A stretch of 64,000 nucleotides of DNA from Begonia masoniana (Eukaryota > Streptophyta > Magnoliopsida > Cucurbitales > Begoniaceae). Numbering within the stretch: the stretch's first letter is position 1; each line of letters begins with the position of its first letter. Of the stretch, positions 10,586-22,673 are shown in pieces. Below the pieces are notes generated by a model. It saw only the letters and a list, made by a program, of their open reading frames with translations, ran no database searches and had not been told where the DNA came from. Location of the stretch: the NCBI GenBank assembly GCA_022432975.1, contig CM039509.1, forward strand, positions 26,241,242 to 26,305,241. The letters are read 5' to 3'. The translations under genes were made by a program, and so were the position numbers.

Positions 10586-12130
10586 AAAGGTCATGATATT
10601 TTATTTTCTAACCTTTCTTGTTGGCATAACATTTGTGAGCATGTTAATCTTTACTCCTTATTTAAAAATAGCATGTCATCTTATGACTTTTCGAACCTCA
10701 TGGATATGAAAAATTTTTGTATTATTATTTCATGGCCTTATTCTAATTATTTCTATATTATTATTATATTCTTGAGTGGATTGAAATTATTTGGTGAAGA
10801 TAGACTTATAGAATTCAAATCCACTTTTGTGAGTAGAAGAAAATTTTGGAGTAGAATTAAGCATGGACCTTGTTTAGTGCTTTTTTTAAAAGAAAAAGAA
10901 AACTTGATATGCTAATTTTATACTTATATTGAACAATTAAATTTTTTAAAGGTTATAGCATGCCAATTAAAATGAACACTATTAACTTGGATCTAATTGT
11001 ATTGTTGTTGAATTTAAAGCTATATTTGAACCTATGGATGAGCCTACCCTTTAAGAAATAAAAATTGAAGAGGGTTGTTCAAATTACAAACTTTATTTTG
11101 TGGGTAAAAATGTTGCTTCAAATCATTTGATTACTTGGTTACTTAGAATTGATTGGAGGAAGCATTGTTTGAATAATGGTATTGTTTCATTTCCATGGCA
11201 CTATATTTTTAACAATTTCGTCCCTTATCTTGCAAATTTTCCTTATTTAGCTTCATATCAATTTGTTTCATCATTTGGTTTCATTTGTCTTGTATTATTT
11301 GAGTATAATGTTAATTATTATTTGACTATGCATGATTATGAAATAATGAAGAGAACTAAGAAGAAGAATTTTATTGTTATTACCACTTTTAGAGAATTGT
11401 TGATTCTTGATTCCCTTGCTTATTGGGAAATTTGTTGCTTTTCTTTTGAATCTTGGATCAAAACCATATCCCATAATAAGTTTGATATTAATTCCTTAAG
11501 TATGCATCTTATCTCAATTTGGAAAATATTTTCTTATGGAAACTAATTTTGTTGAAGTTTATAGTCATTAATTGTGGAACTAAGCATGAAAGAGAAACAC
11601 CAAACAAATTCAATCATGGTCTAATGAAAGGGTTGCCAATGAGAACCATCCATCGTCCTCGACCAAATCCATGGCCCGATCCTTTTGATAACGGTTATTT
11701 ACATTTTGCAGGGATCAATGATCCGATCCACCTTTTGGTAACCTATCCTTTTTACCTGGAAAGTTAGAATGGGTACAAGGAGACACCCTTCCAGATTTGA
11801 GGAGCAAATCTTTTCCATCCGGAGAGGATAATACGCCCCGAAGGCCCATAACACATTCACAAGGTATGTCTCACAATCTTACTAGCCTCTTTGCTAATTA
11901 TTGCTCTCTTTCTGCAGGTGATGAACTAATGGATTGTTTGGAATGGGAGCCGACCCCACAAGACATTAATAAACCCACCAACATGCTGACATGGAGCATA
12001 GCAGAAGAAGCTTCACAAACTTCATTGAGCATAGGAGTAGTAGAAGAGGGTATTTGTCTTCCCTTGGATAACTCTATGTAATATATTATCTCCATTGGGC
12101 TTAAGAAAACTTTGGGCCTATTTAACATGT
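10586..12130 (+). mobile_element. Decayed gypsy remnant, 3' internal part
   Basis: AT-rich sequence with several short open frames (10673-10915, 11100-11546, 11797-12081) that show no enzyme motifs. The piece around 11797-11850 reads RSKSFPSGEDNTPRRPI, resembling the C-terminal tail of plant gypsy polyproteins. Reverse transcriptase and integrase cannot be found, so the pol centre is deleted or unrecognisable. I see no host gene here. Confidence 0.4.
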
Positions 12131-13109
12131 ATTTTTGTCATTCCATTATGCATTAGAGGGTGCTACGGGGTTGTTGGCTTTAAAGGTAAAGCCACCTTAA
12201 TTATTGGACTTTTCAAAAATGGCTATCAATCTGACCTCAAAGGCACAATTCGCATATTCGACAGCCTTGCCAACCTTATTACAAAAAGTACCTTTCCTAA
12301 AGATTGTAGCTAACATTTTGAGCTTTTCAGAATAGGCTGGATTGTGAAAAGTGGATGTCATTTGCTTGGTCAACCAGATCCATTACCGAGAGCTCGTTAC
12401 AGGCTTACTTGAGCGTGCGCCCCAAACATAAAGCTCATTCCTTGAGCCCATTTTTTTCAAAAGAAAACACGCCCTTTTTCCATTTGAAATCATGCTTGAA
12501 GACCCACACTCCTCCTCATATGGTTCAACACAACTTACCTTACAAATAGCCATCTCCACAGTCAAGATGAAACAACACACTTACACGGACTGATGGATCA
12601 AGACCGAACGATCCTTTCCTTTTTCTTATGTCCAACCTAGCCCTTAGTTGCCCTAGTATATTTAAGTATATTTTTCAGACATTGTATTCAGTTTTTTATG
12701 ATAATAATCCAGAGGATATTTAGAACTCGTGCCTTAGAGTTTTCGTCTCAAAGGTAATTGCTACGGTCGCTTGCTTCCGAGAGGAGTGCGCCTCCTATTA
12801 TCTTCTAAGCCCAAGCTTGCTTAGGAGCTCTTATTCTAATCTTTTCTGCATCTTGTCTAAGATCTTAGACAAGAGACAAAGTGAGCCAAACCGATCTTGT
12901 ACCATTGTAATCTTCCTTAGAAGGTTGCATTACTCGGAGGTGCCCAAAGTTGCCTCTCGGACCGGTTACGGATCCCCTTGCATAAATTTTGTGTTTCTTA
13001 TTAATTTTCTTTGAAATTTGCAGGAACTATTCTCAATACATCATATTTGAACTCCTCAAAATTTCATAATATTTGGATCGCAATTGAATGAGTTATTTCA
13101 TATTGTTTA
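12131..13109 (+). mobile_element. Possible gypsy LTR of the decayed element
   Basis: Non-coding DNA with a TATA-like TATATTTAAGTATATT at 12656-12671, followed by sequence of leader type. It is followed, across the Tekay insertion, by the start of a gag at 22674, which fits an LTR followed by an internal region. Exact borders are not visible. Confidence 0.35.
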
Positions 13110-15549
13110 TGTAACACCCGAGTTAACGGCCAGGTGATTTTCTTAACTGTATTAACGGTCATAAATATTTAATCTTCGTAGTTTAGGATTTATGCCAAGC
13201 TTAATTAATTACATGTGGATCTAAACTAGGTTGAGTGGCAAGGTTGTAATAATGGAGGATTGAGGCCAGTATTTAAAGGAAAAGGAAAGGGATTTAAACC
13301 TCATTTAAACCACTATAGCCGACACCTCCCTTTCCGGTGATTTCTTCTCTCCCAAGCCCCTGCTCACTGCTATCAGTGTCTTCCTCGCCGACGACCGGTT
13401 TCTAGCCCGCATTCTTCTGCGAATCCGCACCCGAGGTATGTAATGGACAATGAAGTTATCTGTTTGTGTTTGGATCTCTGTTTTCAGCTCGACATTTGAA
13501 CTCGGATTTTATCAACGGCCGAGTAATATTAGAACATTTTAGAATCCGAGAGTAGTAATGTCAACCCGAATCGATTCTGGACATTTTAAGTAATCAACTT
13601 AGATTTAATCGATAGTGGAACCTGTTTGTTTTATTTTGGATTTCAGATTTTGCACAGTATATCAAACCAAGGATTCGAGAATGACTTTAGCTAATAGATC
13701 CTAGGATGATTTATGAGTAGAGTTTTAGGATTTTGATTTAAATACTGTAATGCACATGTTTTAGGTGAAGAAGTTGAAGAGAAGAGGTCCAGATTGCTAA
13801 GGAGACCAGGTAAGTAAATGTATAGGTTTCTCGGTCATTAGGACCCTACATCAGAGGATACTAAGTAGAATGTTATGTGATGATTAGAAACTCCCTTATG
13901 CGGATGTCTAGTGTTCTTGATGACGTTTAGTTCGAAAGTAATATTCCATGATGGATAATGCTCTGCTCTGTAGCTTGATGTTTTAAGAGTTTCCATATTC
14001 ACGCATCATGAAAGTTTTATGCATATGAAAATGTTTTAAAAGCATGTTTTCTCATGAACAAGATAAGATTATAAAATCCCTGCAACGTGGTTGAGTGAGG
14101 GTTGGGGGCGGTTCGGCATATGTCACAGTCCAAAGAAGGACATATGTATACGACCCGCAGTAGGGACCATGATCAAAATCACTGTCGAACCCCCTTTACC
14201 GGCACAAATCCTCTCTCATTCCACACAACTGAAATGATGAATATGAACAATGATTATGAACAATGATTACGAATGATGAATAGGATTCATGATTATGAAC
14301 GATGAATATGAACAAGAATATGAACAAGAAATGATCTAAGAGCATGTTTTCTCTGAATTATGCATTCATGCACTCATGTTAATGTCGCATTCCTTACTAA
14401 GCATTAGGCTTATAGATGAACCTTATGATGTAGGTGAAGAGACTACAGGTGAAGATACTAACTTCAAAGAGGATATTTAAAGCTGGTTGCTGGAGAATAC
14501 TCAAAGTGACAGTGCGGGACTGGAGAGGCGATTATGACCACTGGTTATTGCTCCCTTATGTCAATAAGAATATAAGAACTGGAATTATGTAGGATGGTGT
14601 TAGTATTGTTTGAGTTAAATTTTGAGTCTGGGATTGGATATGAGGATATGTTTCCTTTTAAAGGATTTATGTCATGCAAGTCTTCCGCTATTTATACTCT
14701 GAATGAATTTGTTATACCAGTAAGAGCCTTTCTTAGCTAAGTTGTGTTATGTGAAAGTTGGATGAATCCTTTTGGTAGGAGTTTCTACCGGAAGATGTGT
14801 TTTCTCCTATCGGTAGAGTGTTTAGCCATCGGATGATGAAAGTGCTATTTGTCATCTAGCGATCGGTAGATGTAGAGTGTTTAGCCATCGGATGATGAAA
14901 GTGTTATTTTGTCGTCTAGCGATCGGCAGGTGTAGAGCGTTTAGCCATCGGATGATGAAAGTATAGTTTTGTCATCTAGCGATCGGCAGATGTAGAGTGT
15001 TCAGTGATCGGATGATGTAAAGCTTGTAAGCTATCGGAAGATGTCTTAGATGAAGACGTGAATTTGACATGTCTATCGGTAGATGTTTTAATGAGTCACG
15101 AGAGCTGCACGTGTCCATCGGTAGATGTCCACTACCGGATGATGTTTAAGTGATCACGTGAGAAGCACGTATCGGTAGATGTTTTTTGCCGGGCGTCGGT
15201 GAGAGAGTTGTGTGAAGTGCACGATACAAATCGGATGGTGCGAGCTCTGATGCATGCAAACCCATGCAATCCAAGATCGATGAAGTCGAGCGACTTGAGG
15301 GCAATTAATCTCCGCCCGACTATGTCTTAGAACCGATGATCGTGTATGGTCACTCGTGTCTGTGAGCGATTAAGTAAGTAATATCATTAAGAAGTCAGGT
15401 ACAAGGGATTAATTCTCCATCAGATAAGTTGAAGTCTTTATGTCTGCTAGACACACTGTAAAAAAAAAAAAAGAGAAGAGAGTCCAATTATGAATTAAAG
15501 TTTTAAGTAAAGTCAAGAATTTCGTGGCGATCCTCCCCGGGTCGTTACA
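13110..15549 (+). repeat. 5' LTR of the chromovirus
   Basis: Starts TGTAACACCCGAG and ends CCGGGTCGTTACA. It contains a tandem array around 14815-15010 and many dispersed ATCGGTAGATG-like motifs (14790-15240). Confidence 0.93.
14815..15012 (+). repeat. ~59-bp tandem array in the 5' LTR
   Basis: Three full units plus a partial one, each with GTTTAGCCATCGGATGATG and a downstream GTCTAGCGATCGGCAGATG-type segment. The 3' LTR has one more unit. Confidence 0.88.
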
Positions 15550-15553
15550 ATTA

Positions 15554-15565
15554 TGGTATCAGAGC
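15554..15565 (+). other. tRNA-iMet primer-binding site
   Basis: TGGTATCAGAGC lies four bases after the 5' LTR. Confidence 0.92.
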
Positions 15566-15711
15566 AAAATCAGGTTCTAAAACCGATTCTGCAGACTGCC
15601 TTTCAGCACTGACTGTCACATGAGCACACTCTAGCAACTGTAAGTGTTTAAGATTCTAGCAATGTCATTAAGTTAAGATGTGTTTATGACTAATTGTTTA
15701 GGAATCCCAAG

Positions 15712-18700
15712 ATGGTGAGAGGTCAACAGAGAGACGACGATGTGGATAGTCACACCATTGCTCAGCTGACTGAGCTAGTTATTCGCCAATCCCACCAAGT
15801 TGAGCAGCTCATGACCGCCAGGGAAGAACAAGGGAATTCAAGTACGAATATTGCCCGAGAACATGGGGATGAGCGTTTTCACCGACTTCGACCCCCCAAC
15901 TTTCAATGGTCAAGTTTCAGATCCAGTTTATGCTGAGGAATGGATTCAAAAGCTGGAGGACATGTTCAAGTATGCAAAGGTGGAAGAAGGAGATAAAGTC
16001 ACATGTGCTGTCTATCACTTGGAACTGGATGCGAGGCATTGGTGGAACTCGGTCCAGAGCACGACTGACGCAGAAGCTATGACCTGGGGAAGGTTCAAGA
16101 CGGCCTTCTTTGACAAGTATTTCAACCGGACTGTTCGGGCCAATAAGAAGAAGGAGTTTATGAATCTTCGACAGACTGGTTCAGTGACGGATTACATATG
16201 TAGATTTGAGGCTTTATCTCGGTTTGCACCTCGTTTGGTGGAAGACGAGGAGGATAAGATCTATCAGTTTGTTCAAGGACTGAAGCCAAGCTTGTATATT
16301 AAGGTGAAAACTGCTGGTGTCTACAATGTGCCGTATACCGAGGTCACAACTAAGGCCTTGGAAATGGAGGAGGCTGAAATAACAGTGTATGAGCAGCGTG
16401 ATCAGTCAAAGAAGATTAACAAGGATGTCCAACAGCCACCACGACCGAACAAGGGCTGGCAGTCACAGCAGAACAGGGGACCACAGCAGCAGAAAGGTGT
16501 GAAGAGGCCATACAACCAGAATGATGACCAAGGAAAGGGAAAGAGGCCTTTGGCACCCTTATGCCCCACCTGTCAGAAGAATCACCCCGGCGAATGCAAG
16601 TTGCGTTCTGGCCGCTGTTTCAGATGTGATAAGGTTGGACACATAGTCAGAGACTGCCCCATGCCGCCAGATCCGAACCGTGCAAGGATAGCACCTAGAG
16701 TTTTTGCTATGATGGAAGATGTGGACACGGTGCCGCATACAGTGATAACAGGTACCATTACGATCTGTGGTTTTGCTGCTTACACACTTATAGATACAGG
16801 AGCCACGCACTCATTTATATCAACCTTGTTTGTGCGCAATCACAACTTAGAACTTTTACCAGCCGAAAGGCCATATAATGTTATGTTACCATCAGGGAAG
16901 TCCCTACATTCAGAGCAGATTGTTAAAGGTGACATTGTATCCTTAGGAAGTAAGAAACTATGTGTAGAACTGATTGTAATTGACATGAAAGGATATGAGG
17001 TGATATTAGGAATGGATTGGTTATTCAGGCATTATGCCACGATAAGTTGTAGATCTGGGATGGTTGATTTTCGACCCCCAAATGGTTATCATTATTCCTT
17101 CCAAGCTATCCCTAAGATAAGTAAAATACCAATCATATCCTCACTAGAAATTTATCGGTTATTGAAAAATGGTTGTGAGAGTTACTTAGCTACCATAATG
17201 GATGTTCGGGTGAAGAATAAGATGGAGTTACAAGATATCCCCATAGTCCGAGAGTTCCCTAAGGCATTTTTGGATGACTTGCCAGGATTGCCACCTGATA
17301 GAGAAATAGAGTTAGTAATTGATACATATCCCGAGGCATTACCTATATCTAAGAACCCTTACCGTATGGCACCTGTTGAACTAAAGGAGTTAAAAGTCCA
17401 ACTACAGGAATTAGTAGACAAAGGGTTTATACGCCCTAGCAGTTCCCCTTGGGGTGCACCTGTCTTATTTGTCAAGAAAAAAGATGGTTCCCTTAGAATG
17501 TGCATAGACTATAGGGAGCTAAATAAGTTGACAATCAAGAATAAGTACCCCTTACCCCGAATTGATGATTTGTTTGACCAACTGCAAGGAGCAAAGGTGT
17601 TTTCAAAAATAGATTTATGTTCAGGTTATTACCAATTGAAGGTTAAGGAAGGAGATATACCAAAGACAGCCTTCAGAACCCGTTATGGACACTACGAATT
17701 CTTGGTCATGTCATTTGGACTGACCAATGCACCTGCAGCCTTTATGGACTTAATGAATTGTGTATTTTGGGAGTATTTGGACAAATTTGTAATTGTGTTC
17801 ATAGATGATATCCTGATATACTCACGGACAGGAGTTGACCATGCAGAGCATTTAAGAATAGTTTTGACAACATTGAAGGAGCACCAGCTTTATGCCAAAT
17901 TGTCCAAGTGTGAATTTTGGTTGGACAAGGTTAATTTTCTTAGCCATGTAGTTTCTGCTAATGGCATATTAGTGGACCCGATCAAAATTAAGGCAGTAAA
18001 GGATTGGCCACAACCAAAGAATGCCAGTGAAGTCCGCAGTTTCCTTGGATTTGTAGGGTATTACAGAAAGTTCATCAAAGGATTTTCTATGATAGCTAAA
18101 CCCCTGACGAATTTGACAAAGAAGGACAATAAATATTCTTGGACCGAAGCTTGTGAGGATAGCTTCCAGACGTTGAAGGTGAAGTTAACCACAGCCCCAG
18201 TATTGACCCTTCCAACTGAAGAAGGAAAGTTTAGCGTATTTTGTGATGCATCAAAAGTTAGTTTGGGCTGTGTTTTGATGCAAGAAGGCAAGGTTGTAGC
18301 GTATGCCTCTAGGCAATTAAAGAGTTACGAACAGAACTACCCCACCCATGATTTAGAATTAGCCGCTGTCGTTTTTGCTTTGAAGATATGGAGGCACTAC
18401 TTATATGAACAGCAGTGTGAGGTGTTTTCTGACCATAAAAGTCTGAAGTATCTCTTTACACAAAAGGAATTGAACATGAGGCAGAGGCGTTGGTTGGAAT
18501 TTGTTAAGGATTACGACTTTGAGATTAAGTATCACCCGGGTAAGGCTAACTCTGTAGCTGACGCATTGAGCAGGATGTCAACAACAATGCAACCCGTTGT
18601 ATCAACTATGTCTATACCTTTGAGGACAGAGATTCAGAAATTGGAGTTGGAGATAGTTCCAGAGTTATCAACCTTACTTGTCGATTTGACCATTCAACCA

Positions 18701-19129
18701 ACGATTTTAGAAAAGATCAAAGAGGCACAACAGAAGGACTCTGAGGAGAATAACAGCATGATGAACAAGGTGAAAGACACCACCTCCGAGTTTAGTCTTT
18801 CCAAGGATGAGATTCTGAAGTTTAGAAATAGATGGTATGTCCCTAATGATGAAGGATTACGTAAGCTAATATTGGCTGAGTCGCATTCGTCTCCCTTTTC
18901 TGTGCATCCTGGAAGCACCAAGATGTATCGAGACCTGAAGTTACTCTATTGGTGGCCAAACTTAAAGAGAGATGTTGCTAAGTATGTAGAGTCATGTTTG
19001 GTTTGCCAAAAGGTTAAAGCCGAGCACCAACGTCCAGGGGGTACCCTTCAGCCTTTACCTATTCCCGAGTGGAAGTGGGAACACATAGCTATAGATTTCG
19101 TTGTAGGATTATCTAAGACAATTAAATGA
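15712..19129 (+). pseudogene. Chromovirus gag-pol, first part (gag, PR, RT, RNase H, start of IN)
   Basis: The first true ATG (15712, MVRGQQRDDDV) opens a gag N-terminus in one frame. A run of six Cs near 15890 marks a one-base frameshift into the long frame. That frame holds the gag core ([12 protein letters not shown]), a zinc knuckle ([14 protein letters not shown], about 16615), protease ([12 protein letters not shown], about 16790), reverse transcriptase with [10 protein letters not shown] (about 17800), RNase H ([18 protein letters not shown], about 18240) and the integrase H2C2 zinc domain ([11 protein letters not shown] to [11 protein letters not shown], about 18900-19025). A TGA at 19127-19129 replaces a usually conserved glycine codon just before the integrase core. 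These enzymes would copy and integrate the element's RNA. Confidence 0.9.
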
Positions 19130-20132
19130 CATGATAGTATTTGGGTTGTGGTTGATAGATTGACGAAATCAGCCCATTTCTTACCAGTAAGGACAATCTA
19201 CTCGATGGACCAGCTGGCTGATATTTATGTACAAGAAGTTATTAGGTTGCATGGAATCCCTGTATCTATTGTATCCGATCGTGACCCCAGGTTTACCTCC
19301 CGATTTTGGAAAAGTTTACAAGACGCATTAGGTACGAAGTTAACCTTCAGTACTGCCTTCCACCCACAAACAGATGGTCAATCTGAAAGGACTATTCAGA
19401 TACTTGAAGACATGCTGAGGGCGTGTGTGCTAGATTTCCAGTCATCCTGGAGTCGATACTTACCTCTGGTTGAGTTCTCCTACAACAACAGCTACCAGTC
19501 CACCATTGGCATGGCACCTTATGAGGCACTGTATGGCAGGAAGTGTAGGTCACCTGTGTATTGGGATGAGGTTGGTGAAGCAAAACTCCTAGGTCCCGAG
19601 ATGTTGCAGCAGATGTCAGACAAGATTGCCAATATTAAAAGGAGAATGATTACTGCAAAAAGCCGACAGAAAAGTTATGCAGACCAAAGGAGAAGAGATC
19701 TTGAATTTGCTGTTGGAGATGAGGTCTTCCTGAAGGTTTCACCATTTAAAGGAGTACTAAGATTTGGCAGAAAGGGAAAGCTTAATCCACGATTTATTGG
19801 ACCATTCCCTGTTTTGGCTAGAATCGGTAGTACAGCTTATAGACTGCAGTTGCCTCCATCATTGGATAAAGTTCATAATGTCTTTCACGTGTCAATGTTA
19901 AGGAAATGCATACGAGATCCGACGCAAGTTGTTGAGCCAATGGATATTGAGATTGAACCATCATTAATGTATGAAGAGAGACCAGTGCAGATATTGGAAT
20001 CCGCAGTTAAGACTCTGAGGAATAAAGAAATTCCGTTGGTCAAAGTTTTATGGATGAATCATGGCATAGAAGAAGCCGCGTGGGAGCGATGACAGGACAT
20101 GTTAGACAAGTATCCAGAGTTGTTTATTTGAT
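19130..20132 (+). pseudogene. Chromovirus pol, integrase core and chromodomain-like tail
   Basis: The same frame continues after the TGA. The integrase core shows VDRLTKSAHFLPV, the second catalytic aspartate in VSDRDPRFTS and the catalytic-glutamate region PQTDGQSERTIQ. The C-terminal part has the GPFPVLARIGSTAYRLQLP segment and then PVQILESAVKTLRNKEIPLVKVLW, a chromodomain-like end that in this lineage helps target heterochromatin. A second stop (TGA, 20090-20092) after AAWER replaces what is normally a coding position. The natural end is probably near 20132 (KYPELFI). Confidence 0.87.
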
Positions 20133-20173
20133 CAATTTTTGGGGACGAAAATTTTGTTTAAGGAGGGGTGGAA

Positions 20174-22668
20174 GTAACACCCGAGTTAACGGCCAGGTGA
20201 TTTTCTTAACTGTATTAACGGTCATAAATATTTAATCTTCGTAGTTTAGGATTTATGCCAAGCTTAATTAATTACATGTGGATCTAAACTAGGTTGAGTG
20301 GCAAGGTTGTAATAATGGAGGATTGAGGCCAGTATTTAAAGGAAAATGAAAGTGATTTAAACCTCATTTAAACCACTATAGCCGACACCTCCCTTTCCGA
20401 CGATTTCTTCTCTCCCAAGCCCCCGCTCACTGCTATCAGTGTCTTCCTCGCCGACGACCGGTTTCTAGCCGCATTCCTCTGCGAATCCGCACCCGATGTA
20501 TGTAATTGACAATGTAGTTATCTGTTTGTGTTTGGAGCTCTGTTTTCAGCTCGGCATTTGAACTCGGATTTTATCAACGGCCGAGTAGTATTAGAACATT
20601 TTAGAATCCGAGAGTAGTAATGTCAACCCGAATCGATTCTGGACATTTTAAGTAATCAACTCAGATTTAATCGATAGTGGAACCTGTTTGTTTTATTTTG
20701 GATTTCAGATTTTGCACAGTATATCAAACCAAGGATTCGAGAATGACTTTAGCTAATAGATCCTAGGATGACTTATGAGTAGAGTTTTAGGATTTTGATT
20801 TAACTACTGTAATGCACATGTTTTAGGTGAAGAAGTTGAAGAGAAGAGGTCCAGATTGCTAAGGAGACCAGGTAAGTAAATGTATAGGTTTCTCAGTCAT
20901 TAGGACCCTACATCAGAGGATACTAAGTAGAATGTTATGTGATGATTAGAAACTCCTTTATGCGGATGTCTAGTGTTCTTGATGATGTTTAGTTCGAAAG
21001 TAATATTCCATGATGGATAATGCTCTGCTCTGTAGCTTGATGTTTTAAGAGTTTCCATATTCACGCATCATGAAAGTTTTATGCATATGAAAATGTTTTA
21101 AAAGCATGTTTTCTCATGAACAAGATAAGATTATAAAATCCCTGCAACGTGGTTGAGTGAGGGTTGGGGGCGGTTCGGCGTATGTCACAGTCCAAAGAAG
21201 GACATATGTATACGACCCGCAGTAGGGACCATGATCAAAATCACTGTCGAACCCCCTTTACCGGCACAAATCCTCTCTCATTCCACACAACTGAAATGAT
21301 GAATATGAACAATGATTATGAACAATGATTACGAATGATGAATAGAATTCATGATTATGAACGATGAATATGAACAAGAATATGAACAAGAAATGATCTA
21401 AGAGCATGTTTTCTCTGAATTATGCATTCATGCACTCATGTTAATGTCGCATTCCTTACTAAGCATTAGGCTTATAGATGAACCTTATGATGTAAGTGAA
21501 GAGACTACATGTGAAGATACTAACTTCAAAGAGGATATTTAAAGCTGGTTGCTAGAGAATACTCAAAGTGACAGTGCGGGACTGGAGAGGCGATTATGAC
21601 CCCTGGTTATTGCTCCTTTATGTCAGTAAGAATATAAGAACTGGAATTATGTAGGATGGTGTTAGTATTGTTTGAGTTAACTTTTGAGTCTGGGATTGGA
21701 TATGAGGATATGTTTCCTTTTAAAGGATTTATGTCATGCAAGTCTTCCACTATTTATACTCTGAATGAATTTGTTATACCAGTAAGATCCTTTCTTAGCT
21801 AAGTTGTGTTATGCGAAAGTTGGATGAATCCTTTTGGTAGGAGTTTCTACCGGAAGATGTGTTTTCTCCTATGGGTAGAGTGTTTAGCCATCGGATGATG
21901 AAAGTGCTATTTTGTCATCTAGCGATCGGTAGATGTAGAGTGTTTAGCCATCGGGTGATGAAAGTGCTATTCTGTCGTCTAGCGATCGGCAGATGTAGAG
22001 TGTTTAGCCATCGGATGATAAAAGTGCTATTTTGTCGTCTAGCGATCGGCAGGTGTTGAGCGTTTAGCCATCGGATGATGAAAGTATAGTTTTGTCGTCT
22101 AGCGATCGGCAGATGTAGAGTGTTTAGTGATCGGATGATGTAAAGCTTGTAAGCTATCGGAAGATGTCTTAGATGAACACGTGAATTTCACATGTCTATC
22201 GGTAGATGTTTTAATGAGTCACGAGAGCTGCACGTGTCCATCGGTAGATGTCCACTACCGGATGATGTTTAAGTGATCATGTGAGAAGCACGTATCGGTA
22301 GATGTTTTATGCCGGGCGTCGGTGAGAGAGTTGTGTGAAGTGCACGATACAAATCGGATGGTGCGAGCTCTGATGCATGCAAACCCATGCAATCCGAGAT
22401 CGATGAAGTCGAGCGACTTGAGGGCAATTCATCTCTGCCCGACTATGTCTTAGAACCGATGATCGTGTATGGTCGCTCGTGTCTGTGAGCGATTAAGTAA
22501 GTAATATCATTAAGAAGTCAGGTACAAGGGATTAATTCTCCATCAGATAAGTTGATGTCTTTAAGTCTGCTAGACACACTGTAAAAAAAAATGAGAAGAG
22601 AGTCCAATTATGAATTAAAGTTTTAAGTAAAGTCAAGAACTTGTGGCGATCCTCCCCGGGTCGTTACA
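20174..22668 (+). repeat. 3' LTR of the chromovirus
   Basis: Nearly identical to the 5' LTR. It is about 55 bp longer, because its tandem array has one additional unit. Its first base reads AGTAACACC instead of TGTAACACC, a small change at the terminus. Confidence 0.93.
21872..22130 (+). repeat. ~59-bp tandem array in the 3' LTR (four units)
   Basis: Four units plus a partial one. An open frame at 21859-22059 simply reads through the array and is not a gene. Confidence 0.88.
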
Positions 22669-22673
22669 GTTTA

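Larger units (their letters stand above)
13110..22668 (+). mobile_element. Tekay/Del-type Ty3/gypsy chromovirus, full length
   Basis: The element is 9.56 kb with LTRs 13110-15549 and 20174-22668, primer site 15554-15565, a gag-pol region 15712-20132 and a polypurine tract AAGGAGGGGTGGAAG just before the 3' LTR. A perfect five-base target duplication GTTTA flanks it (13105-13109 and 22669-22673). The long LTRs, a single gag-pol frame and a C-terminal chromodomain-like tail point to the Tekay/Del lineage. LTRs are very alike, so insertion is fairly recent. One frameshift and two in-frame stops make this copy non-autonomous. It has inserted into older gypsy debris, parts of which flank both sides. 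Confidence 0.93.

Noticed and set aside
11100..11546. Possible host gene of 148 codons
   Set aside because: AT-rich, hydrophobic, without motifs and embedded between gypsy remnants; treated as retrotransposon debris.
10127..13030. Endogenous pararetrovirus (caulimovirus-like) remnant
   Set aside because: No movement protein, coat zinc finger or reverse transcriptase motif could be found; the surrounding zinc knuckle and LTR-like ends fit gypsy better.
14815..15012. CRISPR-like or centromeric satellite array
   Set aside because: Only three to four units, confined to an LTR and duplicated in its partner LTR.
16559..16810. Minus-strand frames overlapping gag-pol (also 18061, 18694, 19392, 28547 and 29659)
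   Set aside because: Shadows of the sense-strand polyproteins.
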